Below are positions 13,401 through 24,035 of a stretch of DNA of 64,000 nt, piece by piece (position 1 is the stretch's first letter; each line of letters begins with the position of its first letter). The stretch is from assembly GCF_037038585.1 (NCBI RefSeq), contig NC_092521.1:106036398-106100397 (forward strand), given 5' to 3'. The stretch comes from Patagioenas fasciata. Its lineage: Eukaryota > Chordata > Aves > Columbiformes > Columbidae. A program made the position numbers and the translations under genes. The notes below the pieces were generated by a model. It did no database searches. It was not told where the DNA came from and saw only the letters and a program-made list of their open reading frames with translations.

Positions 13401-14853
13401 TGAGAAGTTCTTTGAAATGAGTCTGCTTTGCATACCAGATTTCACCATTCAAAGCTGAAGCCTTTTCTGTAGAGCGTGTTCTGTTCCCCCTGGCCCAGAA
13501 ATACTTGAAACACCCCAATACAATGTTCATTTACGGATGTCTGAGCCAACTAAGTCTACTGCTGGCCTTTCTATAGGCCAAATATGTTCTTTAAGCATTT
13601 TTCCTATACCAAGTCTAGAAACTAATTTATTAGTAACTGTAAGTAAGTAAAAAATGTTTTCAATAGATACAGCTATCATATTGAAGACAGTAGTATGGAC
13701 AAAAAATAATTTAGCCTTTTTAAAAATCACACAATTCAGGAAATCAGAAGCCTTTCAAGTGTGGGTTTCAGCTCATGATTTGAAATAACTACTTGCTTTT
13801 TTTAAACACACTTCTGCTGTGCTGTGCAAAGTTGAGTTATGGCTATGGGTAACATGGGATTAGGCAAAGTTGGTCAGCAAGGCAGTGACGCTGACTAAAG
13901 AAATATTTTAGTTCAGGAGATACTTAAGAATGTAGGTGCGTGGTTATTTTTTCTAGTTTCGGATGAGACAAGACCAACACAGATATTTTCTTGCTTATAG
14001 TTTGTAAACTGTTCAATTGTTGTATCTTTCAAGGATATTTACATTGAATATAGATTCTTGACAGAATTGCTAAGAGCAAGAGAGGGCTAGCCCAAAAAAT
14101 CTCTTGGAAGATTGATTGCTTCTATGGCATGCTTCTGACACGTTAGGGCTTTTTTCTTTATGAAGACACCTGAAAATAATTTTAGTGTTCTGTTGCTCTG
14201 TTTAACATTTTTTTTTTTAAAAAAGGCAAACCTATCCTACATGAACATAGAGTAACCTGAAAGTTGTTCTCTGCGGTAATGACATCCCTTCTCAGTGCTT
14301 CTGCATCATCAATTTGTTAATTCCAAATGAATTCTACAGCTACAGTTCTTTGAATATAAACTTGAGAAATAAATGGTTTTGCTAATTAGAGAGACTTATC
14401 TAAGCATTTCTGAGGCTTCCTTACTTGTTATCCCCTACATAATATAACTTTAGTATTATAACATTAATACTTCGCCGCACTTTCAAAATATTCATTTTTC
14501 AATTAAAAAATAATAATAATAAAGGTCTTTATTTTTTCCTTTAGAAATAAAAGTAGATAGTAATGCCCACAGTGCAAATGGCATACTTTTATTCAAATCA
14601 GTAGAATGACAACTGCCATTAAATAAAGGAATAAATACCAAGTCTTCTCTTATAAGCTGACGTAAGGACAGTGCAATTAGGTTTGTGCTTTATTTTGGAA
14701 TGTTCCTTCCTTGACTTTTTTTTTTTTAATATGCTAGATGGACAGAGTTACACAGTTCTATGTATTGACTGTTGTTTGATAGTGGAGGTCACTGAGTTCT
14801 TGCTAACTTGGTATACCACTTATTCTTCATATGTTATGACAGAAACTGTAGCC

Positions 14854-14973
14854 TGTAAGTAGACTAGTGCAAGTTAATGTAATGAGTTTTCTCTTCTTTG
14901 TAGCACAATGGCTTGTAAGTAGACTAGTGCAAGTTAATGTAATGAGTTTTCTCTTCTTTGTAGCACAATGGCT
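14854..14973 (+). repeat. TPPP: Perfect 60-bp tandem duplication spanning splice acceptor and start codon
   Basis: Bases 14854-14913 and 14914-14973 are identical over 60 bp. Each unit has a pyrimidine-rich 'ttttctcttctttgtag' acceptor followed by 'cacaATGGCt'. The downstream copy is the real exon 2 start (acceptor AG 14962-14963, ATG 14968). The upstream copy gives a second acceptor (AG 14902-14903) and a second ATG (14908) in the same strong context. That upstream ATG opens a 4-codon ORF (M-A-C-K-stop, TAG at 14920-14922). Each unit also holds a donor-like 'gtaagt' (14855 and 14915). Confidence 0.97.
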
Positions 14974-15278
14974 GACAATAAAGCGAAGTCAACAAAACCT
15001 GTGAATAAGACTCCTCCAAAGTCTCCTTCAGACCCAGCAAAGGACCGAGCAGCAAAACGATTATCTTACGATTCAAACAGCTCCCATGAGGGAGCTATGG
15101 CAGGAGAAGTAAGTGCTCTGGAAGAGGCCTTTAGAAAATTTGCCATCCATGGTGATACAAGAGCCACAGGAAAAGAAATGCATGGGAAGAACTGGTCAAA
15201 ACTATGTAAGGACTGTCATGTGATAGATGGGAAGAACGTGACAGTCACAGATGTTGACATTGTCTTCAGTAAAATCAA
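14968..15278 (+). CDS. TPPP: TPPP coding exon 2: N-terminal tail and zinc-site part of p25-alpha domain (residues 1-104)
   Basis: TPPP binds tubulin, promotes microtubule assembly and bundling, and is enriched in myelinating oligodendrocytes. This exon encodes residues 1-103 plus two bases of codon 104. Residues 1-45 are a Lys/Pro/Ser-rich, probably disordered tail with 'TPPKSP' (15-20) and 'KRLSYD' (30-35). These match the proline-directed and LIMK-type phosphorylation regions known in mammals. The p25-alpha core follows from about residue 48 ('[14 protein letters not shown]'). His61, His72, Cys80 and Cys83 match the His2Cys2 zinc-binding motif described for human TPPP. The start is chosen because 'cacaATGg' is a strong context and the length then equals the family length. 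The donor is 'aa|gtaagt' (GT 15279-15280). Paralogues TPPP2 and TPPP3 lack this long tail, so TPPP (TPPP1) is the clear call. Confidence 0.97.
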
Positions 15279-15427
15279 GTAAGTTCATTTCTGACAATAT
15301 GTCCTTGTCTCCCCAACATGTTTTGTAGATATCATCTAAATTTATCTTCTGTTGCTTACAGATGTTGTGAGGCACTGTATGTGTTTGCCACAGTTGATCC
15401 TTTTTTTTTTCCTTATACTGTTGTTGA

Positions 15428-15457
15428 GGGTTTGATTGCAGGGTGACAATCAAACCC
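15428..15457. repeat. 11-bp inverted repeat at the edge of the LTR-like element
   Basis: 'gggtttgattg' (15428-15438) and 'caatcaaaccc' (15447-15457) are perfect reverse complements 8 bases apart. They straddle the proposed left edge of the LTR-like block. This may have arisen at insertion, or the true element boundary may lie a few bases further left. Confidence 0.55.
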
Positions 15458-15904
15458 TGGCAGATGTATTGTTAACCTCCTCTCCCCCCTTCCCACTAAG
15501 GACAGGTGATCGGGAGGGAAAGAAGAACAGAGAGAAGAGAGTTGGAAAAATTAAAGATGTTTTACTAATGCTACTAATAAGAATAGAGAAAATAATACAA
15601 AATACACAAAACCAATCTTGAAAGTCTCAGCAACTGCAGAGCCAGCACCCAAAGTCCTGGACTAGACTCTGTAGCCAACCGGAGCTGGATTCAGTCTCTC
15701 ACTAGGCCTCAGTTCGCAGGGACGACCAGCAAGGTCCTCTCCTAATGTTGGCCATAAGAAGAAGGGAAAAAGAAAAAAGGTCCTCGTGATCTCCCACTTT
15801 TATACGAAGTATTCACGTGAATGGAATGTTATACACAGTTGGTCAGTTTCTTGGTCACCGGTTTCTTGTTGCCCCTCTAGCGAGATGACCATCTGTGCTT
15901 ATCA
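15444..15904 (-). mobile_element. Probable solitary LTR of an avian endogenous retrovirus, minus orientation
   Basis: Read on the minus strand, the block runs from 'TGATAAGC' to 'GATTGTCA', giving TG...CA ends. A TATA-like 'TATAAAAG' lies at about 15797-15804 on the complement, followed by a long transcribed-type region. Internal retroviral coding sequence is absent, so it would be a solitary LTR left after recombination between LTRs. The ends are approximate, and I see no clear target-site duplication ('gcaggg' left, 'gtaagt' right). The family is not named. An unrelated non-autonomous element is possible. Confidence 0.5.
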
Positions 15905-15913
15905 GTAAGTTTG

Positions 15914-16037
15914 CATTCCATTGCTATGTTTACCAAAACATGTGTCTGGATCTCCAGGAAAATGCAGCTATTATGAAGGCTTTAGCTGACAGGCAAAATT
16001 CACTAAAAGAGAAACTTGTTTTTTAACAAAACTAGGA
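15914..16037 (+). repeat. Local 124-bp duplicated segment, copy 1
   Basis: From 'cattccattgctatg' to 'aaaactagga' this matches 16679-16801 with five substitutions and one 1-base length change (about 95 percent identity by eye). It starts only about 10 bases after the LTR-like element. Flanks outside the copies do not align. The family is unknown. Confidence 0.9.
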
Positions 16038-16576
16038 CAACTGTGATGCTTTGTCTGAAGATACAGCTTTCAGCTTCTGTCATGCTATCTTAAACTGAGT
16101 TCAGTGTCACAGGTGTTATGCCATACAAAGAGGTATGATGTGATCAAGACAAATGCAGGGTATTCAAAAAACCACTTCTTTTGAACTGCAGTAAATAATG
16201 TGAATGTTTCCTGAAGGATATCTGAGTGAAGTCAGGATGTAGTTTTATATCTTGCCAATATTCAGCCACAGAGGACAGAGGTTAAGGTGGGATATGTACT
16301 AAAAGCCATTATTCTAACAACAGTCCTGATACCTAGCACACCACCTACTCAAGTTTAGAGTGTAGGACCGTGCCAAACAGATGATGAACTTGGGATGCAG
16401 ACTGATGGCTGTAATTAGTTGCTTAGGATTATCTCAGTTGTCCTAGTTGTGAGCAGACTGGAGCTTTAGTGAAACTTTCTCCTCAAATCAAAAATGTAGG
16501 CAGGCTTGATCCAGAAACTTGTCACATCCAAGGGAAGACATTCAAATGTTCTGGCATATTCTGTATGAAGCCCCAA

Positions 16577-16579
<3 letters not shown>

Positions 16580-16614
<35 letters not shown>
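16580..16614. repeat. T35 homopolymer
   Basis: An uninterrupted run of 35 T, the longest homopolymer I found in the window. The exact length is prone to sequencing error. On the minus strand it would be a long poly(A), as at the 3' end of a retroposed sequence. Confidence 0.95.
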
Positions 16615-16615
<1 letters not shown>

Positions 16616-16652
16616 TTCTTGCATTATGTGTAGTAGTGGGTCATTTTCACCT

Positions 16653-16668
16653 TCTCTCTCTCTCTCTC
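16653..16668. repeat. (CT)8 microsatellite
   Basis: Eight perfect CT units between the T35 run and local-duplication copy 2. Confidence 0.9.
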
Positions 16669-16678
16669 AATAACTTCA

Positions 16679-16801
16679 CATTCCATTGGTATGTTTACCA
16701 AAACATGTATCTGGTTCTCCAGGAAAATGCAGCTAATATGAAGGCTTTAGCTGACAGGCAAATTCACTAAAAGAGAAACTTGTTTTTTAACAAAACCAGG
16801 A
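16679..16801 (+). repeat. Local 124-bp duplicated segment, copy 2
   Basis: Second copy of the segment at 15914-16037, same orientation, 765 bp downstream. A T35 homopolymer (16580-16614) and a CT run (16653-16668) lie just upstream, which would fit a retroposed or slippage-prone insertion site. That mechanism is inference. Confidence 0.9.
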
Positions 16802-19800
16802 TAGTCTCATACCTCATTGTGTTGAGGGACATGCTTTAAGGAGGGTCCCTTAATTGTACTTGAAGCTTGTAGGAATGTTTATTCGGCTTATGCTCTCAAC
16901 TGATGTGGTGTAATGTTGGGGAGGACATGCAAACTTGAGTTGCTTACAAGGGTAGCTGAGAAAACTTGCTAAAAGCACTGACCATTTAGAGTGCATCAAG
17001 GCATAGAAAGGCAGTGAAGAAAAGCACCTTGATCTTGAAAGTCTGTCCAGTGTAATACACATAGTTAGAATGATATTACTTATTTGATTTCTTTGTTTCT
17101 TTTCGCTTCAGAGATCTTATCTAGATAATTGAAAACATTATGTATGCACACTTCAGCCCTCTTTTTTTGTATCAGTCCACTTTCTCTTTGAGTCCCTACT
17201 TTTATTTTTTGGAAGTTGTGTTGCTAGAGTTAGGTATACTGTCAGTTAATTAGTTTATTTTAAATGGATGTTTAGGGTATAGGGTTGCTTGTTTGTTTCT
17301 TGATCTATGATACACAGTGCTGGCATTTATTTTCAGGTTTCCTTTGGCTTTCATCAACTTAAAAATTTCCCTGTATTTATCATCACAGGAAATAATAAGA
17401 AATCTTAGAGCTACTTTCTCATGTCAGTATCTGGGCAAGTTAGTGATAGAACAGCCCCATTATATGGTATAAACAATTGCGCAACATCAGCAGCTATAAA
17501 GAAGTATCAGCTTTGGTGCCTGCTGAGATAGAAGGAATCAGGTCCTGTTGTGCAGGCTTCAATTTTGATGTGACGGGGACCTGAGGCTCAAGGGGAATGT
17601 TAACATATCCCCTTGTGATTGTTCAGCATTCTCAGCTCAGCTGGGGGGTTCTTGTGTCTGCCTCTGTGGGGAGGTACCTGTTCAGCAGTTTCTCAGACCT
17701 TTCTTCTTGACTGCTATGAAGTGTTGTCATTTCTCCTGGAAGAAGCATATAATCTTTTCTTCTATCTAGTATTTAATAGTTTAGAAGTTAAATGCATCAA
17801 ATGCAAAGGCATTTTGATCTTGTTTATTAATTACTTGCTTACCTATACTGTACATATAATTTATTTTATATATTCTTTTTAGAAGTTATTTTCTTTTAAA
17901 ATTGATATTGCTTAAATGGCAGATGGGGAAACTTACTATAGCTAAGATTTGCTATCTTTATTAGGAAGATCTGTTTTTCATGTGCATGCTTTTGGTAGGT
18001 ATACTTCCGCATTTTCTTAAATATTTATTCTTGAGAGCGTATGTCAGCAATTCTTTTTAGTCTAGATCACATTTATTTCATCTGTAGTATTTTATGTTTT
18101 AACAAGAGAAGATTTAATGGCTGTAGTTACCCAAGTATTAGCAATATACTGTAACTAGGAGGCTTATGCATAGGCTGAGTATGCAGGGTTTCTCAAGCGT
18201 GTTCAGACAGCTGCTTTTCCTTGCTTTCTTTTTTGCTTCCTATTTAACCCTCAGCTAAAAGATAATGATAGATTTGGTGATGCATTAAAATAGGCATATT
18301 CACAAAATATACTCTTACTCATTTCTGTGTTACAAGCAGCTTTTTCCCATGAGGCTTTTTGTCAACCCTTCTGTGTTGAAAGAAAAACATTGAAGACTAT
18401 TAAAGAATCTACGATTTCTCAGAAAGTGCCAGGTACATGCCTCAATAAGAGTTATGTGTATAGGTATCAGAAGGCTCTGTACCCCACTGTTGCTTTTATG
18501 TTCTTCAGGTAGACTGCTTCTCACAACATGGACTTTGGCCTGGGGTTCTCAGGGTCAGCCATAGTGGTTCAGTGAGATGGGGCTGATGGATCTTGGCAGT
18601 TGTAGTCTGGCCAGGGAACACACCCAAAGATAAGAAGAGATGTTTGTCAGGATAAGAAGAATTGGTCTAATGCAAGGAATGCACAGTAGTACACATGAAA
18701 GAAGGACTGATAGAATTGTATGTTTGGTAAGAAAATATGTAAATTGGGTGATCTCCCTGTAGTATTTTTGTTTAACAGTAATTTGTATGTTCTTAAGGGT
18801 CTCACAAATCTTTCCAATTTGGTGGATTGTTATATAAACTGTTGTGTGTTTAAAAATTTGTTTAATGATGTATTTTTCTGCCTTCTTTTTTTTTCTTCTC
18901 CATTTTTAAAACCTTTCTATTGTCAGTGCAGAAAATACATTAAATTAAACAGTAATGAATTTTGCAATGGAATTACTTGAAGTGAGAAGCCAAAGCCCAC
19001 TTGTGAGAGTAGCCATGTGTATGACTAGAAGTTGCATCCCTGGATGTCAAAGAAAAACCATTTACATTTATGCTAAATATTTGGATTACACTAATGTGGT
19101 TAGGATAGAGTGCCATTTCTATAAAGTTTGAAAAGTTTTTGGGTTTTTTTAGCTTATACAAACATACAACAAAGACATCTCACATGATATTATCATCTTT
19201 CTATGCATGTTGTACCTAGAAAAGCAAAAGAAATTGTGAGGAGTGAATTACGAAGTTTTACAATATCTTATAGGAAGAAATCTATTAAAAATGCAGCATA
19301 ACCAACAAAAGTGTACATAACTGTAAATGCAGTTACGTAGTAAGCTTTCCTTATTGTGTTTTATAGTTTCACAGCCAAAACTTGAAGTTGGACTCTTTTC
19401 TTCATGTGTTTGTGGGACTGCATACTATGGTAACACTATGGTTACAGGATAAACTTTCATTTCAAAGCTAGCTACTTGCATTAAGTTATGTAAAAATCTC
19501 ATTTGCTAATTGATATCAAGAAAACCTTTTCTCTTTAAATGGCAAAAGGAAGCAATGCCTTATCTGAAAAACCTGCTTATATAGTTTTTGTTTGTTTGTT
19601 TTTTAAAAAAAGAAAGAGCCTGAAAATACTTAGGAAGTATTTTTTTTAACTGGCCCATAAAATCACAGTCACATTCCATGAGAAGGAAAGATTTCATAAA
19701 TTACTGTATGTGAAATTTTTATGACAGGACCAAACCAAATATTTCACCATTTTTGCAATAACAATTTCAATCTCCTTCTAGCTCAGGCTTTTGCTAAAAT

Positions 19801-20714
19801 GTAAGGTTTTAGTATAAATATCTTAGTAATATTAGATAATTCAAAGCATTTTTCACATACTATCTGAACCTTGTATAGACATCTTTATATTGGGCAAATT
19901 AAGAGTGATAAGGCAATCTGAGTCTACTGAATTTTGAGACATACAACTTGCAGACATGCAGTAGCATTTGAAAATGGATAGTTTTAATGAGAATGGGAAT
20001 ACCATGGATATCTTTTTAGTAGCTGAAACAATTGTCCTCCTTCTTGGAAATTTTCCTCATCAACTGACCATTTCTTTTATGTTACTGGTCCAGAGTTGTA
20101 AAATTTTGTAGGCTGTGTATCTTGTGCTTGCAGACTGCAGATATGGGTTCAGTGAATCTTGTTGCCTTGGAGAAAGCAAGCTCATTGGTGACAGAAGAGA
20201 AGGGCACAGAAGTGTTCTGCATTTGGTATGAAAAGCAACATGTGACTGCATTCTTCTTAATCTAGTAAGAGAGTGAGACACAATAGTCTAAGAACTTCAG
20301 GGTTTTTGTATTAAGGAAAACAGAATACCCAAGTAGAATAGATGTTACTGATCTCTGACCAGCATTTTGGAATGTTGCCTTAAGAACTTAAATTTCTTTG
20401 TTTATTGGGGTCAACAACTGTTCTGGGAAACTGGATATGTTAGCTATGCCATACACATACTCCACTTGTTGTATGTAGTTAATATGGTAATAGTAATAGC
20501 CCTGATATAAATACCTCTGCTCTTATTTTAGAAGTGTTACCACTAAACACTGCAAGAATATTGTTTAAGCACTGCCATAAAACTGCTAATTTTATGACAT
20601 TATTAGATAGAAAAATAAAAATATTTCTGTTTACACTGGCATGTTACTATGGTTGCAGGCAGGCCTGGGTGATGTCAGGCCCTGGATTCATTGTAAGCAT
20701 TTATTTAGGTAGTT

Positions 20715-20728
20715 GTCTCCATGGAAAC
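20715..20728. promoter_or_regulatory. RFX X-box-like site
   Basis: 'GTCTCCATGGAAAC' matches the imperfect palindrome GTnnCC-AT-GGnAAC bound by RFX transcription factors. A second similar site lies 300 bp downstream. Sequence match only; function is unproven. Confidence 0.3.
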
Positions 20729-21015
20729 ATTTATTTGTTTTGATGTTACTATGTGTTAAATTTTAAACAAATTTTTGTGGTTCTATACTGCATTGTTATT
20801 GAAGACTAGTTAATCTACGGAAGCCTTGTAAATATACCATACTCCCCATTCTCTAAAATATTTTTGGTAAAAGATCAAGTGAAAGCATAATTGTCCTCTC
20901 ACATTCCATTAATAGTTTCTTATATTGCTTTGACATGTTTTCTTGTTGCTGAGGAAGCCATGTGTTCTAAAGGCCAGAAAACTCTCCTCCATTTCTTTTG
21001 AGAAAGGAAGGTTTT

Positions 21016-21029
21016 GTTGCCATGGAGAA
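21016..21029. promoter_or_regulatory. RFX X-box-like site
   Basis: 'GTTGCCATGGAGAA' has a perfect GTTGCC half and a weaker second half. It lies just before segmental-duplication copy A and is not part of the duplicated DNA. Confidence 0.25.
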
Positions 21030-21747
21030 TCTTAACAACACACTTTACTGTGCCCTGACTTCTCAGCAGTCCCGCCCATGCTCTACCCTTAGTACATCTT
21101 GCAGTCAGCTGTTCAGCCTGGTTCCCACAGTCTGGATCAGTCAGGTCTCTGCAGGGCTGCTTCCACCTGAGGCGAGCTCGGTCTTAATTCAGCAGTAGTT
21201 CACCATTACTGCAGGACTGTGGAAGAATTAAAATGGATAATGTTTGCTTTAAGCAGCTGGCAAGATAACTCTTGGCAAGAATGGGTACATGCTTTCCCCA
21301 TTTGTCAACTATAATATAATTATTGTCCTTTCTTTTTATTGAACAATTACGATACTTCTTGCTTTCTGAATGTATGTGAAAGGAGTAAAACTTTGACACT
21401 TGCACTCATTAAAAACAAATATCTCTCCTTGAGGTTTCTCTGAAACAACTTGCATTTAACAGAGATTTTACTGAAGCCTCTCCTAATTTTAAAAATATCT
21501 AAATAGGTATGGAGTGGTCTTTCTATATAAATTGAGCACAAAGTAGTTGTAAGTTGTGTTTTACTTCCCTACTGGAGAAATTCTTTTAATGGTGACACAA
21601 TCTGATTTGCATAATCATACATGATGCTCGAAGTAGCTGTAACAGTTAACTTGTGTAAATTAATATATCTGTGTTACAAAATAAGTTTTAAGTGGATACA
21701 GAATGGCATGTGGAGCATAATCTGTGCTAAAAATTATCTCCCAGGCA

Positions 21748-21841
21748 AATTGTGAAGTAGTAGAGTTATAGACAGAAATGTAGGAAAGTTTCTGTTGTAA
21801 CTTTCCTACATTTCTGTCTATAACTCTACTACTTCACAATT
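21748..21841. repeat. Perfect hairpin: 43-bp inverted repeat, 8-base loop (copy A)
   Basis: The arms 21748-21790 and 21799-21841 are exact reverse complements over 43 bases, with loop 'tctgttgt'. The left arm starts 'aattgtgaagtagtag' and the right ends 'ctactacttcacaatt'. Just after it, 'ctttaccacatcatctg' and 'tcatcaagta' each occur twice within about 90 bp, so the region is locally rearranged. It could form a cruciform or a long RNA hairpin if transcribed, but no miRNA family is recognised. Confidence 0.97.
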
Positions 21842-22499
21842 ATTCTTTACCACATCATCTGTATGTATCATCAAGTATTCATGTATGTACATATGAATGT
21901 ATTGTTTCATCAAGTATACTTTACCACATCATCTGCACTGTATTTTAATTGATTCAATCTCCTGTTGAAGAAGTCAAATGTAATGTTGCCTTTTGCACTT
22001 TATCCTTGAGATATTAAAAAAAAAAGCAAATGTTCTCCCCCTTCTACCAAGAGGCATAATTTCTCATAAATGATCACTTTTTAGAAGATGTATTTAGATT
22101 CACTTGCTATTATGCAGCCTTGTTCTGTGCATGTAAAATGGATTAAGTTCTGTACCCCAAATGATATATGCTGATTATGATTTTAAAAATACCATCATGA
22201 GTAGACATCACATGAAAACCTATAGATATGGTGGTGGGCGATTAATTTCCCAGATGATACAGAATGCTGCATGATATCATACAAAACACTATATAGCAGT
22301 TAGCTTGGTATTTCCTACAGCTTGTGGCATATGCTGCTTATAGACTACAATGACTTCTAGTGGTTTAGAGTAGAAGTAAGACTCTGACATGAGATTTTGT
22401 CTTGTGTGTTTTTAGAGGGTTTTTAATTACTTTTTTTTTTTTTTTGCACAAGTCAGCCTTATTGCACAATAACTTAAAATCACCTGTTTTTCATTTATA

Positions 22500-23475
22500 A
22501 AAGCAATTAATCAAAATCTGGGAGGCAGATGACCAACGTGAGAGGTTTGTGTAAGTACACTGGTAGCAAAAGGTGGGTCGACTACTTGGTGTGGCAGGGG
22601 ACCTACTGACAAGGGGCAGGGAAAAGGTGGAGATCCTCAAGAAATTTTTTTGCCTCCCTTTTGAATCAATAGGGCTTGCCTTTAGCCTTCCCCAGTCCCT
22701 GAGCCTGCCATCAGAGTCTGTGGGCATGAAGCAGAACCCACAGTAGAGGAGGAGAGAGTAAAGAATGACCTGAGCCAATTAGACATACGCAAGTCCTTGG
22801 GACCAGGTAGGATGCATCATCTTCAAATGGCTGTGGCAGCTGGGGGAGGTTCCCAGTGACTGGGAAAAGACAGATGTCACATACATCCTCAAGAAGGCCA
22901 AGAAGGAGGATGCAGTTACCTACAGGCCAGTCAGCATAACCTCAACCATGGAGGCTGTGAATTAACTCCTCTTGGAAGGCCTTTCTCAACACACAAAGGA
23001 CGAGAAGGTGCTTTGGAGCAGCCAGTGTGGATTTGCCAAGGGCAAGTCATGCCTGGTCAACCTCCTTGCTTTCTTTCTGTGGTAAAATGACTGGCACTGC
23101 AGACAAAGGGGTGGAGTATACCTTTGTTATGGCAAGGCCTTGGCCCCAGTTGCATCATCACCAGATTGGTGAGCTATGGGCTGGATAGCAGGCTGACAGT
23201 CTAGGAAGCAGCTCTGGTGGTTGTAATAGACAACTGACTCATGAATGTGGGTCAGCAGCAGCCCTTGTAGTGAGTGAGTTAGGGCACCATGGGCTTCATG
23301 AGGAAATGTGTGGCCGGCAGGTCTGGGGAAGTGACCCTTCCTTTATGTTTGGCACTTGTGAGACTGTATCTGGAGTGCTGTGCCCAGTCTGGGGCTTCCC
23401 TGTGCAAGAAAGCGAGTTATACACTGGAGCAAGCCCAGTGCAGGGCCACCAAGATGGTTGGGGGCTGCTTATGGT
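22500..23475 (+). mobile_element. CR1 LINE fragment inside copy A (endonuclease-RT linker and RT, decayed)
   Basis: Broken frames give CR1 ORF2-like text. 'GWVDYLVWQGTY' lies near 22575, then the linker, a 'VTYRPVSITSTM' segment near 22915, a 'CGFAKGKSCLVNLLAF' segment near 23026, and the C-terminal 'LALVRLYLECCAQSG' near 23348. Stops and an internal deletion between the last two parts make it inactive. The subfamily appears different from the 9.2-kb and 34-kb copies. The ends are approximate. Confidence 0.85.
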
Positions 23476-23960
23476 ATATGATGACCATGGCAGGAAAAAA
23501 TTACGTATCATTCTTTATGTTTCTGTACAGAGAATAGAAACTAGCTTGGTGTTCTGAAGTTAGAGCAGAAATGTTATAGGAACAAAGCATGTGTTTGACT
23601 CCTAAAATAAGGACATGAGCTAGAAAACCCTACATCTTGTAAAGAAAGCTAATATACCATAAACGTTGTAATTATGTTATGTTTAATTTGCCTGTGTGTA
23701 TAAAGCTACCAAAAGAATTAAGATGTGGTCTGCTTAGGGTGTGATGCTGGTAAATGGAAGCATTTGGTGCAGTTTTTTGTCTTCCTTCAACTTTTTTGTT
23801 TTTTAAAGATAATGAGTTTACTAGGGAGACGACCCCCATTCTTGTGTTCTTCCCATTTTCTAGAAATTTAAGAGCTGAAATTTACAGCTGCATCAGAACA
23901 CACCTCATCAAAGACTGGTTGTAACATTAAGCTGAAGAAGGTTTCCCCAGTGCCCCAGCT

Positions 23961-24035
23961 TAAAAACCAACCAACCAAACAGAAAAACACAAAAAAACCC
24001 CAACCAAACAAAAAGCTAACAAACAAACAAAACCC
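23961..24035. repeat. A/C-rich low-complexity tract (copy A)
   Basis: About 75 bp made almost only of A and C, such as 'aaccaaccaaccaaac' and 'aacaaacaaacaaaaccc'. It is strand-asymmetric and the complement type of the G/T tracts at 31.5 and 34.0 kb. Confidence 0.85.

Larger units (their letters stand above)
1500..14963 (+). other. TPPP: TPPP intron 1
   Basis: AT-rich, non-coding sequence between the CpG island and the first coding exon. The 5' end depends on the inferred first-exon donor. The 3' end is the acceptor 'ttctttgtag' at 14963. It contains homopolymers (T20 near 2270-2289, A22 at 2505-2526), a short (TG)n tract near 5155-5170, a short inverted repeat at 4701-4730 and one long CR1 fragment (9205-10434). 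Outside these I see no coding exon, RNA gene or recognisable repeat in roughly 2800-9200 or 10440-14850. Confidence 0.6.

Noticed and set aside
21748-21841. Hairpin as a miRNA gene
   Set aside because: Perfect 43-bp pairing with no bulges and no known miRNA seed is atypical for an animal pre-miRNA. Kept as an inverted repeat only.
22491-22778. Repeated 95-codon ORFs (also at 49325-49612 and others in both copies) as a duplicated gene
   Set aside because: They lie on the opposite strand of, or out of frame with, CR1 remnants, and recur only because the whole segment is duplicated.
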